Positions 19,182 to 32,600 of a DNA stretch of 64,000 bases are shown piece by piece. Made by a program: the position numbers and the translations under genes. Position 1 is the first letter of the stretch, and each line of letters starts with the position of its first letter. Under the pieces are notes generated by a model that worked only from the letters and a program-made list of their open reading frames with translations, was not told the origin of the DNA and ran no database searches. The DNA lies in the NCBI RefSeq assembly GCF_905475395.1, contig NC_058337.1, positions 84,004,368 through 84,068,367 on the forward strand, read 5' to 3'. Source of the DNA: Chrysoperla carnea (Eukaryota; Arthropoda; Insecta; Neuroptera; Chrysopidae).

Positions 19182-21540
19182 GTTCGAGTCCGGCGAAACG
19201 CAGACGCGTTCATCGAACGGATTCGTTAATGTGTGGGCAACTATTACTTAAGTCCGTAGACTCGTCCGGCAAATGGGTTTGCCAGTGAGTGGCATACTTA
19301 ATAATCATAATTATATAACTTTATTTGATTTTTTAAATTCATAATTACATATTTGAAAATATTTATCTATATATATATATATTTAATTAAAATTTTTCGT
19401 TAACAGTATTTTAGAATTTCGTTAACTAATTACAACAATTTAACATAGTTACATTTATTTATTTTTTAGACGATATAGTGGTTAGCATTGGTTAAAATAA
19501 TTATCGAGAAACGGGAATAAAATTAAAATAATAAGTTATATGCCGTTTGTATAAAACAAATTTTTATACATCAGTGGGTGATATTTTGACTCATTTTCAT
19601 GGAATATAACCATTTCGCTTTTTAAATTATACAAAATAACAATTAATTATTTTTCAACTATTTCTAGCCATGAAAAATGTGCAAATGCTGATCGTAATCA
19701 AAATTGTTAAATGTTAATCTAAATAAAAACATTCTTTACTTTATTTTTATTTTTTTCAAAATTATTCATAACCAATGCAAACGCACAGATTTTCAACGTG
19801 TGTGTTTTCTTTTTACAACCATAATTTCGAAGAAAAATTTTTTTTTTCTTAATTGAGTAATAGAAAAGGTTTTAATAATATATTTTACTTTCTATTTAAA
19901 AATTTTTAATAGTTTTTTTTTTCAAATTCATTTTTTGAATTTATTTAAGCGTTAATTGAGATTTCTTTTTTTAAATTTAATAATAAATAGGTCGAAGAAA
20001 GCCTTGAGAATTGTTGTTGGTTTTGAAAAACTATCGGAAAAATATTGTTAAATAAAGTTCATAATATTAAAAATTATTATTTTTATACCTAAGTATTTAC
20101 TTTTTGAATTTTATTTACAAGATGTACAGGTGAAAAACTTTTGAAGAAATTATTTAGGCTGGGTCGAAAAACCAGTTATTATAAATTTTGCCAATGTGTA
20201 GTAAACAGTATATCTACAGGATTGAACAATTTTTTTTATAAATGACTCTTCAAGTAAATCAATAGTTAAAATGTAAAGAATAAAGTGCAAAAAAAATATT
20301 TTTTCTAAATTTGTTAGTAAAATTATTGTTATTTATATAAATAAATCTGTATACATATTATTAAACACATTAGGTAGAATAGGTACGGTTTCAGCGCTTA
20401 TAAATAAATTCAAATAAAAATAATTTTCTTGGGAAAGCACATCGAAAGAGTTAGAGATTTTAAAACATTTTGAAAATTTTTCATTCCTTCGATTAAGAAA
20501 CTGGCATTTCGTTAAGCTTTTTGCACATTCGAAGGAAACGGGCTAAGAAAGATTACCTGGATAAGAACTTCAATTACTTCTACTCTTAATTACAATGCCA
20601 TTTTTCTCATGATTTTATTTCATCATTGAACTAACTAGACGTTTAGTATATTGATTATTAAACGAATTTTACATAAGCCAAACAATATCAAATTTTAACT
20701 GAACTACCTGCATTAAAGTTTATTTCTTATCAATTTTTTTTTAAATCAAGTGGTATTAAGTATTTAAATCAATGTCTATATTTTCGATGTAAAGTTACAA
20801 TTTGTTTTTCCTAAGCTTTGCTATTTGAACTAAATCTTCCTTAAACATTTCAATTTTAAAAATACAATTTGAACAATTAAAATAATATCTATTCACTTTT
20901 TGAAAAATAAAATTTCTTCATAATTTTTTCGATTTAAAAATTAACTATTTGTAAAGATGGAAGCTTTAACACTCTTTTAGTCTCTTATAATACAATTTAA
21001 CTATTGTTTTGACATTGATTTTAAGATTTAAAACGATCAACGAATACTGAATCTATTTTATGAAAATGTTAAAGCATCCACAATAGATAAGACGAAACAC
21101 ATTTGTATGAAAAAATGTTTGCAATTCATTTTTTTTGTATATTGATAATTAGAACAGCTCTGGATAAGGCGAAGAGTTTGTTTGGTTCCAATTAATTTAA
21201 AAAATGGTTGAATAAAGTTTTTTTCGTTTATTTGGAAGCATAAATCACATGCTACAAGGTAGGATTTTCGTTTTAACACTACTCCTATACTTTAGGATTT
21301 TAACTTTAATATTTTATTGTTTGTTTCAGGTCAAATTTTTATCTTATTTTGGTATTTTATTTTTATTTTAGTATTAAGGGTTTAATGCTACTGAAAGAAT
21401 TAATTTAATGCTCACTAATAGTAATAATTTTTGATAAATTTATCTAAATATTTGTATTGTGCGTCTGGAATGGGATATATTTTAACAAAAATGTATGATA
21501 TAGTCCACAGCAATGCTCATCTTAATTGGAATATGTAATC
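19182..21540. other. Intergenic stretch without gene
   Basis: Very AT-rich, with many homopolymer runs and only short chance open frames. Apart from the repeat fragment at 21376-21497, no feature can be supported. Confidence 0.5.
21376..21497 (+). mobile_element. Interspersed repeat of the same family, copy 3 (hairpin lost)
   Basis: Shares GCTACTGAA at the start and the closing GGATATATTTTAACAAAA block with 5217-5345, but the hairpin part is missing or replaced. Confidence 0.5.
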
Positions 21541-21549
21541 AATTTTATA

Positions 21550-22010
21550 TTAAAACTAGCTGGGAACTACCCGCTTTGCTGGGCAACATCCCCACTTGCA
21601 CCTCTCCCTCCACATTTCCTTGCGTTGGATAACAGTTTTGTAATGTACACGTCATGCTCTTTTATTTGATACCCCACTTAGGTATATTTGTAAATATTCG
21701 ATATTTCCTTCCCACTTTCTCGCTACACCTTTCTACCCTCCGAAGGTTAAAAAAATTTCTAAATGTAATTTAAAACATTCTTACCAAGTTTTGAACTATT
21801 AAAAGCCATAATTGAAAAATATTAAGTTTTTATTCATGAACACCCCCGCAACCCCCCTTGTGGGTGGAATTTCGTAAAATCCGTTCTTAGCTGACCTCTA
21901 CTTGGCAAAAGGAATATTCCTGCCAAATTTCAAGTCTCTAGGTCTTATAGTTCCAGAGATATCGTGATGAGTGACTATCTATATCTATAGAAAGTCTCCT
22001 ATATATTTAT
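21550..22010. repeat. Likely interspersed repeat (less AT-rich block)
   Basis: Begins near AAAACTAGCTGGGAACTACC and CGCTTTGCTGGGCAAC and ends near a CTCCTATATATTTATAG stretch. It is visibly richer in C than its surroundings and resembles tails of dispersed repeats seen in insect genomes. I see only one copy in the window. Confidence 0.4.
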
Positions 22011-24500
22011 AGATTATGTCCTATGTTTGCTTTTTAATAATTAAAAATTAGCCTTTTAGATTGAAATGATTAGTAATTCTTCTTCAGGAAATGTATTTCT
22101 TGATGGTCCTAAAACCTCTAGTTAGAAAGCAATATTTAAAATTTAATAAAAACAATTACATAGTTTAGGAAACAAAAATTTCGTCCAACAAATTCTTGAT
22201 CCTTATTCAAGAGAGCATATACCAAACATGAATATGAATGGAGAAAATGTTTCCATACAAACGTGAAATTTTCACCTTATCTTCAATACTTTTATCTTAT
22301 TATAGAAATATATATTAAAGTGATATACATTTGTCATGATTTGATTTTTTTTTTCAGATTATATTCAGGTTTCAGTCGGATAAATATTAATTAGGCTTTT
22401 TATATTTATATATTTATTAAATTGGTTACACATTTATTTTTTTTAGGTACTTATTAAATATTACACAGTAATTAAAAAATCAGACTTAATGGGGATTATT
22501 TTTATTAATAACACTGTTCAATTGATTGATGAATTTTTTGTTATTTAGTAGATTCTTAAAGAATACTTTGTGAATAACTCTTAATTAACAATATAAATCG
22601 ATAGTATTCGTGTATATAGTACAAGACTGATCTTAAATTTTAATATATCAATAGAAAAACACAATAGTTCGGTTTCGACATCACACAACAGCTGAAAACA
22701 GAGTCAAATGCGCTATATGGTACAAATTTAATCCTTCATTGCTACTTCGTCTTCAAGGTGTAACATCAAAAATTCATTAAGGATTGCGTCTTTTTAGTCA
22801 TATTTCCCCCGAAAATATAGACTTAAACTGTATCGAAGGTCAATGGGGAGGGGTGGTGGTATGTTATAAATCTATTCATAGCCCTTGGAACACATTTGAG
22901 GATGCTTTCGGGGTGTCTGTTATGTTTCCTCTTTTTTATGACGAAATATTACTTTTTTTAATGGTTTTGGCCATCTGTACAGCCTCTTGAAATTGAGTCA
23001 GAAGTTTGAAAATTGTTGGGCTAGTATAAAGGACGTTCCATTTTGTAGCGTCAACTTCAAGGCCCTCTTTACAGCCTCTCCAAATTAAGTTAGAAGCTTG
23101 AAAGTCGGTATGAAAGTTGGAAAAGTTTTAAAAATGGAAAAGAATCCGGTTATATATTTTTAATAAAAGTTTCTTATGAAGGGGAAATATGACCGTAGTT
23201 ATGTAGCTCTTCTGCTCAATATTAAAAAAAATGTATTCAAGAGACTTGAGATATCTCCAATTAGTTATTAATTAACAGTAATGCCATTTTTTGTGCTGTT
23301 AGGTATTATCATCCTTTAGAAATAATTCTAGAAGGTGGAAAAAATGACGTGAAACAACTTCAAATGGAAAAAATCCATATATAATTTCCTTAACCGAAAA
23401 TTTTAACTAATTTATTAAAAATTATGGTGCGTGTACTTATATCATATACTTTGTTAAATTCTTATAACGGATTTTCAGTGTTTCTGTCGGCTGTTAAGGA
23501 AATATGTTTCACTAAATTACCGATGACTGTTTTTCTTCGAATATTGTGTTCTGTATTTGATATTCTGAATTCTGACCAATTTTCTAATTCATAATGGGTT
23601 CGTTCATAATTCATAAGATATTTTTAAAACAATACAGTGAAACGTTAAAACTGTAATCACTTTTTCAAGCAATCGCCTAACTATCGAGTTGACGGTAAAT
23701 ATCAAAGTAAATCTGGATGCCGGAAATATTTCAGGAAATTGTGAAGCAAGATCTGCAGAAATGCTTAAAATTATAAGGCAAGCACCACTAAGTATTTGAT
23801 AATGCCTTTTACGAAATACAGACTTCTTCTAAAGAAACCATTTTATAAAAGGCGAATATCAATGGAAAGAGGAATAGATTGCTGATACAGCTAGGCAAAC
23901 TGATCAGAGATCAATCTGAGTTGTTCAGTCATTACAAAACATTGGCTTACAGGATTCAGCATATTGAGGTGTAAGAGAAAATGAGGATTCATCTTCTCTG
24001 CCTTTGTCCAATTCTTGCTATGAGACGATTGGCTCACTTGAGTCAGCCATTCTTTGGTGACCTTGCCAATTTGAAGTTCGACAGCGTTAAAGCACTAATG
24101 CTTTTCTTAAAAAAACCGTTAGTGGAGCGAGGCTAGGTGCAGGCCAGTCCCTTTTTTAGGTATCAAACTTATGATCTGTTCCCCACCTTTGTAAATTTAC
24201 TATAACCCATCCTATATTAATATTTTGCAATCGGGAGACGTTACAAAATCTATAATATCGAAAAAAGCGATTTCATAATTTAAACCTCTAAAAATTTAAT
24301 AAAATTGCTGTAGAGATTTCGTTAATTTAGTGGTATCCATTATAAATGAACTACGGTAAAATTAAGTTCTGCTTTCAAATGATTGTTATTTTCTATCAAG
24401 GCTCATTTAACATCTACTGGAGGCCATCAAACATATCTCAAGATCATAGACGATCCCATTATGTTCATTAATAATTTTTTACCTAAACCAATAAAAAAAA
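22011..24500. other. Region between repeat block and the GABA-B-R2 stop codon
   Basis: Will contain the 3' UTR of the minus-strand GABA-B-R2 gene just below 24501. A short two-copy motif (ACAGCCTCT followed by AAATT, 22980 and 23071) is present. No coding region or clear poly(A) site was identified. Confidence 0.45.
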
Positions 24501-26676
24501 TTATAGATACTCTACAATATCGCATTTAATTGAAATATTTGGACAACTTTGTCCATAACTTAAATTCATTTGTTGCTGTGATTTCTTTCGTTCCGTTAAT
24601 AATTTTTGAAAGATTGGTAATATTGCACCATCTAATAATTCCGATTCAGAGCTTGCTGAATATATTGAATTATTTTCATATTTATTTTTATTTGTATGAT
24701 GGTGATGTGATGATATATGACGTGAATTTAATGTATTTGTATTTGATGAACTCCCACTTCGTAAACATGCTGCCACATTTGGTGTACTTTGCACGTAGCC
24801 ATATTTATTACATTCTTGGTTATATAGTGACGTTAATTTTGGTGGTTGTTGCTTAATACTACTTGCATACTGTTGTTGATGTTCAACTGTTATTGGTTTA
24901 TTGTTATTATTGTAAATAGTTCCACTACCACCACCACTGCCACCACTCCCTCCCCCACTACTACTTCGTGCGCTTGCATGACGATTCTTTTCACTTACTG
25001 ATCGCTGCATTATGGTTTGTGTTATTGAACTTACATCTGAATCTGAAATGAATACAAATATTTCACATAAATAGAGGGGAAAAGAAACTCAAAAAGTAAA
25101 AAATTTGTTCAAACAGAGAACTTTTTTCTGGGGAAACATGAGAAAGATATTAAAATAACAACGTTTGTAGCTTAAACATGGGATCGGAGCTTCTACAACG
25201 TGAAATATTTAAAGGAAAACGAGCAAATGGCCTAGGAATAAACTCAGCTAAAACTTTATCTTGTTCATGATAATGCATAAGATACCACTGTTCCAAAATA
25301 GAATGGGGAAATACTTGCATTCTCGGGAGAAAATAGGAAGGCATTTTGAGATATTACAAGACTCATCATTTCAAATTTCATTTCTTATGGACGAAACATA
25401 GAGGAAAGTAAGAGAAGATGTGTGGAAGAACAATCAATGCATACAGCAAATACGCGGAAGAAAATGAGGTCTACAACCGTACTTAATACACTGAATGTAT
25501 AATATTAAGCCCCATAAACACTATGAAAAAATTATGGAGTCATTGAAATACAGGAAAGATCGAAGTTTAAAATTATACTGAAAATTATGCAGTTGGTTCG
25601 AGCGTCTCAAGTGGAATGTCATAATCGATGATTATTTCCACTAAGAGGAAAGAGCAATTGAGCACTTGCTGTGCTACTCTATTAAAGCCTTTTATTGTCT
25701 CCTTGAAAATAATTTTCGATGATTTTGAATACAGAATGGAGCAAATGCGAATGCAAACGCTACAAGAGGACTTTTCATCAAAACTTTTGCATTTGGCTAC
25801 AAGCGTTACGAATTATTCTAAAGAAGTGTATGTTGATTAAATATATTAAAAATCCTACCTTGTGGAACACTAGTAACATCCGGTTGAGATGCAATATTCA
25901 CTCTCGTAATTTTATGCTTTTGTGAACATCGATGTTGATTTCCTGTATCCCATAATTCACTTTTCGCTACAACATGCCCACTAAAATCTAATTTTTTTGG
26001 TTTAAAATCTTTTTGACGTTGTACTTCTTTTGGTATCTGTTGTTTATTATTCACAGGCATACTAACACGTCGATGGCATACATTATTTATATTTTCCTGG
26101 GCAACAATATTATCTGGTCGCATACTCGACCTTCGTGTTTGCTGATTACTACTGTGTTGTTGTTCATGTGTCGTAGAAGGTGGCTGCTGATGTTGTTGCT
26201 GCCATTGATCGTTATCGTTTGGTATATATTTTGTGCGTTCAAATGTTTGATTATTTTGATCTGTCAAACATTTTTTATCAGCTTTTGGTGTAGGCATTTT
26301 TGGGCGGTCACCAACCACACTTTCACGTCGTACTGTATTGTTTGTCACCGTTTCAGTTGTGCTGTCGGTTGTTTGAACTGTTGCTTTTCTTTTAGTATCT
26401 TGTTGATATTTATTATTATTAGTTATTGAATTTTGTACTATATTTTGTGTTATACAAATATCTTGATTTAAAAATTCTACACTCTTCGTTGGAGTTTGAT
26501 GCGAGGTAGTTGGTGTTGTTCTTTGTGATGATTTATGTTGTGGTGATTCTGAACTATGATGAAACTCTTGTGATTTTGTATGCGATGATGTTAATATTGG
26601 CACTAGTCTATCGTGTTTTGGTGATGATTCACTATTACATGATACCGGTGTTGTCGGTTGAAATTTCTTCTTTGAT
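24501..26676 (-). CDS. GABA-B-R2: GABA-B-R2 long low-complexity cytoplasmic tail exons
   Basis: Exons 26676-25859 and 25042-24501 encode about 450 residues rich in S, T, Q, N, H and P. Examples are runs such as [25 protein letters not shown] and [11 protein letters not shown]. No domain is recognisable. Junctions are phase 2 into 26676 (GG|A) and phase 1 into 25042 (CAAG|AT), giving [26 protein letters not shown] after the join. The final residues are CDIVEYL. Insect GABA-B-R2 tails are known to be long and glutamine-rich, so this fits, but the residues are species-specific. Confidence 0.85.
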
Positions 26677-29600
26677 CTGAACAAATAAGAAAAAAGTGAA
26701 ACTTGATTCGAAATTATATATAGCATGGACTACGGACTATAATAAATTTGGAAATGTATGTATGTTGGTCTTTGGTTTGGTGACTGTCTTGTTAATTCTC
26801 TTGTTCTTTTTTTATTGCTCTCTGTCTTGTTAATTGTCTTGTTCACTGTCTTGACCTTTATCTTGTTAATTGTCTTGGTGAGTGTCTTGGAGATTGTCTT
26901 GGCCTCTGTCTTGGTCTTTGTCTTGGTCTTTGTCTTGGTCTTTGTTTTGGTCTTTGTCTTGGTCTTTGTCTTGGTCTTTGTCTTGGTCTTTGTCTTGGTC
27001 TTTGTCTGGGTAATTGGCTTGGTCTGTCTTGATAAGGCTCTTGGCGTTTGTTACACTGATGGTTTTTCCTTTAATTGCAATACCAGTTTAAAATAACTTT
27101 CTCTTCTTTTATCAATGGATATGGAACATAGCGATAATAAGCTTAGCGATATTGATATATAGTATAGAAAATGTTACAAACCCTAAAGTGTCGTGCTTTA
27201 TAGATGATATGCTGCAAAGTGACGTTGTATCACTTGGATCAGTTGTACTCGTTACTTCTTTCTTCATTAAAGGAACTGACAAACATTTGGAGCTACCACT
27301 TTTATTATCTAATATATCACTTGCATCAGGCCCTAAACTTCTAATTAACATCTGAAAAAATAGATAAATGTTTATTTTTTCAGTAAGAGCAAACCATTAT
27401 TTTAATATTTACTTGTAATTCGGATTCTCTTTCTAGTAAGGTTTTACGATATTTCGAGTTATATGATTTCACTTCCTTTAATCTATGCTCTAATTCAGTT
27501 ACATTAGAATCACGCCTTGTCTTTGACATAGGACGTAATGTTGCACGTATCCGTTTATCTATTGAACCACCAGGGTTTCGTTTTAATTCTACAAGCTGAA
27601 AATTTTTATGGTTCAGTAATTTGTAATAAATTTAGCAAAGAAAGTATTTAAGTGGATACCTTCGGTACAAATACAAGGCATAATGTAGTTGTTGTACAAA
27701 ATATTATGAAAATCGCTATAATCGCGAATGCCGCATCACGTCGATCTGATAATACTAAGGCAACAGCTGCACCACATATACATATAATTACAACATTATA
27801 TACTGATAATCCAACATGACGACTATCATTTAAGGCTGGTATGCTCACATGACGAGTTTCCCATGCTAAAAAGGCTCCTAATATCTGTAATCAGAAATGT
27901 TTGTTTAATTTAAAATAGGTAAATAAAGTATTTCTGACAAGTTAAGTAATAATTTAGAATGATAAGAGAGAATTGATTAAAAATAGAAATGATAGAGACC
28001 AGTCGATATTTCAATTTATTTACCCAAAAATCAAAATTTTTTTATAAAAAACGAACATTTGGAGAATAGCTTACAATGAAATTGTTTCAAAAATCGAGGA
28101 AATTTTTTTTTCTCGATATATAAAATAAGACATAACAGAGATATTATCTTTTTTGCGTGGTTAAGGCTGTTGTCTCGTTATGGGCAAAGTGACAGAAAAT
28201 TCGAAATTTTTGTATACTTATTAAAGACATTATATCACAATTACCATTTGAAGTCAATTGGCCGTCTTTAACTCGAGATAAATTTAATTGAAGTTCGGAT
28301 GATTAACATGGAGATCATAAAAGAGGTTGTGTTTTTAACAAGCTTTTTTAATTCTAGAAAAAAAACTAAATTTAATATTTTTTCAAAAAACTAATTGAAC
28401 ATTAATGTACTTGTTCTGAGTTAAAAAAAAATAAATATTTATCGTTTATACTTAGATGTAATTACTCAAAGTAAATAAATTTTATTGTTGACTTTATTAC
28501 GAGAATACCTTTTATTTTTTATGAAAATATCTCCGCATTGTACATAAGAGTTAAAAGTAACGCACTAGTTGACTATGTATGTGTAGTATAGTTATACTCA
28601 TTATAAGTTTAACCAAAACATTTTTACAATATTGTACGGAGACAACAGCCTTAACGTTAGTAGACTGGTAAAAAATGTTGAAAGAGCTGACTTAAAATAT
28701 GTAGATTTTGTCCTATTCGTAAATTTTCCTATAAAAACTTTATTGGAGGGGATATTTTTGTTTTTATAGATTATTATTTTGAAATTTTATTACTAGATTA
28801 TTATTTTTATACCATGTATATGTATATGAAATATACATAGTATATTAAGTTTAGTCCCAAGTTTGTAACGCTTAAAAATAATGATGCTGGGAAAAAAATT
28901 TTGTCATGGGTGTTCATAAAATCACCTAATTTGTCCATTTCCGGCTGTCCGTCCGTCCGTCCGTCCGTCCGTCTGTGGACACGATAACTCAAAAACGAAA
29001 AAAGATATCGAGCTGAAATTTTTACAGCGTACTCAGGACGTAAAAAGTGAGGTCAAGTTCGTAAATGAGCATCATAGGTCAATTGGGTCTTGGGTCCGTA
29101 GGACCCATCTTGTAAACCGTTAGAGATAGAATAAAAGTTTAAATATAAAAAATGTTCCTTATAAAAAAATAAAAAACTTTTTTTTTGAAACATTTTTTTG
29201 TAAACATCACTGTTTACTCACGAGAGCGTTAATTAGATGCAAATTTTATAGTATGTATTAATATAGGAATATCAGTTGTGTGTGTGTGTATTTAAAAGTG
29301 AATATCTTTTGTTATTTACGTGACGTCAAAAAAACAAACGATTGCGCATCAACACTGTCTATACATGGTATTTCAACAATTAACTCAGTCAATTATTTAA
29401 TTATTTAACTTGTTTTAATTATATTTCCAAATAATATTGAACACGAAATATTTTGATAAACTTACCATAAGAAGGCCTTTGTAAATGTAAATAGATACAA
29501 CAAATATTGTCATTCTTTCTGATTGACAATATTCATTTTCTTGAATAATTATTATATCATCACTTGATGGATGTGGCTAAAAATATTACAAATACTATTA

Positions 29601-32600
29601 GTAGGTTCCTATTATTGCTGAATGATAGATTTATAGCTTCTTGAGAAAGGCGAACTTGGGTAAGCGAGATCTCTAGTGAGTACATAATTGTTTTCGTAAA
29701 TGGTGGCATGCCAGTTTTTCTCACTATGAAAATATAGCAAGGCTTCTCACCTACGCAGAGCTTGGAACGATTGGCTTGTAGAAGTAATAAATGAAAAAAG
29801 GGCCACCTATTATGATTTTTCGCCTCATATTTCCTTTCTGCTCCCTAATTGATGCCATTTATTTCTTAACGTAAACAAAGTAAAAGAGGTGGAGCGCGAG
29901 ATCAGAGTAAATGAGTAATATGAAGTTAAATGAGCGAGAGATAGTCTCACTTTTAAATACCTTAGTAATAGGCACATTTATAGTCCAGATGAAGAAAACG
30001 AATCTTTGTTATTGGCAAAATAATTTAGTTATGCGAAAACCGGTGACTTAAAATAGAACTACACTTAACAGGTTCCAAATAGCTCACGCAAATAAATTAA
30101 AAATAATAATATAAATCGTTTATACTACAAACGATTTAGAGCAGATCTGAATACTTTTAATTAGCGCATCATAATTAGTCATCATCCTGGCTCTAAATTA
30201 TCGATTTTCTTTGGTAAATATCGTTACTACAAACGAATAAGGATTACCTACTACATTAAAATAATCCTCTTTTTTTTCAAGTCCAGTTTCTGTGTGACGG
30301 AGCTGTTCCAAATAGATTTCAGCAGGCGTTGAATAAAAAAGATGGATATTAAGAAAGCGTAGTAAGTTACAACAATACTGTTAAAATATATTTACAAAAA
30401 AAATAGTTTTTTAATGGAGCTTTTTTAAAGATTTAAGCTTACTGACGACTGCCACCATAATGCCTCTTATAAATTTCCCACTAATAAATTTCCTTATCGT
30501 TTGAAACAAAAATTATTATCTATAAAGTATTTTCGTTCTCAGTTATCCAAGTTCGGCCGTGCTGTGGTGTACAAAAAATTATTATACTAACATATGGTTC
30601 CATTTTTTTGGTTTCTCTATAAAATGGATCAGCTACTTGCCATGTTGTCATTATAATAAAATCAATAAATAATAATACACCCACTACCATAAATAATTGA
30701 TAATCTTTGATAACTTTTTTATTTAATTTGACATCTGTGAATATTGAATGTACACGCCATGTTTTTGAAAACATTGCACCAAATGCTAACGAGAACCCAG
30801 CCATTAAAGTCCATGCTCGTGCTGTACAAATGTATGGAAATGCACCTAAAAAAGTAGATTTCATAAAAATTTTATACTGAACTAGACCACAAAGCTTCAG
30901 GGGTTATTCCTAAAAAGCATCACGCAAACAGGAAGAGGGACACTTCGACACAGCTAGCGTATCCAAGTGTGTCAAGACGAAATTTTAGGTCATTTATAAG
31001 GGAACAAGGGTTAGAAATTATGACATTATATTTTCAGGGAGGTTTCAAACAATGTGAAATGTGGGAAAGAGGTGTTCTAATAGACGAAATTATGCGTGGC
31101 GTATTTTACGGATGGTTTAAAATGGACATTAAAAAAATTTGTAATTCTAGATGTAGCCAGAAATGATAAATTTTAGAAATGTACTGACCTACACTGGACA
31201 ACCCAGAATCCAATCCCAAAAATACAACACTTGTATACGTCAACATACATCCAATAATAATTAAGTTATTTAGTTGTGGTGATGACATTTTAATATATCG
31301 TTGATTACGATACTTAATATTTATTATTAAAAATATGGTAGCCATTAATATACCAAGTGCAGCGCAAGATGCAAATATTGCATACACTGTTTTATTGACT
31401 TGACTATGTTCAATGATTTCTAATGTACGATCTTTTGGTGGATAACGGCCTAACCATTTCATTGGAGCACCAAGTGTTAAATCCAAATGATCGGTTGCGG
31501 CATTATATTCACCAACTTTTATTTCAGTACCTTCTTGAAATTGTTTGAGCAAAATACTAGCCTTACGTTCATTACCATAAAAGCGTACGGGACCCTGAAA
31601 TTAAGTTAAAAACATTTTACCTGATTTTAGGTCAAATTCAAATTATGATATTTGTGCCCATTCAAATACAAATTTGTTTGGACACAGTCCTTAGATAGCC
31701 TAACAACACTGAGCAAAGGTGATATTGAGAGAGCAGTCCGTTTTTAGTTTTAATGTGGCGGAATATTTAAAAATTTGTCTTATCCATAGCTTAAAAGGGC
31801 AGATCTCTCAAAATATCCACCTTGTACATTGTTGTGAAACTCAAATAAGTCCAAAAAATCATTCTTTAAAAATAAGTCCTTAAGATTTTTTGGAATAGCT
31901 TTACGGCTTGCCATTGAGATCAATATAAAAAATTACATGATAAACACAAATCAAGTTAAAGCATACTTCCGCTAAAATAAGTAAAGAATATAAAACTTAA
32001 TACTAACTGTAACACCCTCAAAACTTGTATTTCCTAGTGCCTCTAAAAACAATCTCTCCCATAGAGGATCACGATATCGAAAATCACTAACGGTTTGATT
32101 ACGACGATATAATTTTATTTTGTGTGCAACGTGCTGTATCGCTAGGGCAACTGCCCAAATACCTAAAAAAAGATTAATTTAGTTTCTATGGAGCGTAAAT
32201 CGTAAAACAAATGGAATGCAAACCATCATATGTATAGCCATGAAAACGGGAATATTCATTCCCCCGACGACTATCGTATTCAAATTTATACTCGTCAGCG
32301 GTCTGAAAAAATTAAAGGTGTTATGTCATGGTTTATATAGACTACAAGCCCATGCTAAAATTTTTCGGGTGAAAGTTGAAAACCATGTCATCAGTTTTGA
32401 ACGGTACAGGTGAGCAAAGGTGAAAATATTAATGTTATATTCCTTGGTATCTCAGCTCTGCACCAGAAAATATGTAAGGCGTTGCTTAATACTAAATATA
32501 CATAATTATTCGAAGCGAATTACATAAATGCCGTACAGAAATAAGTCACGTAAGGCTTCGAAAATTGATGGGAGAACAAAAATTTTTTTAACTTCCGATA

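Noticed and set aside
24530..24856. A 108-codon plus-strand frame opposite the GABA-B-R2 last exon
   Set aside because: It is antisense to a low-complexity coding exon and shows no domain.
26758..27096. A 112-codon, highly hydrophobic plus-strand open frame that looks like a membrane protein
   Set aside because: It is a read-through of the 12-bp CTTGGTCTTTGT minisatellite inside a GABA-B-R2 intron, with no independent coding evidence.
27351..27351. The ATG at 27351-27349 as a start codon of a separate minus-strand gene
   Set aside because: It lies directly after a splice acceptor, and the upstream exon continues the same conserved reading frame ([13 protein letters not shown]).
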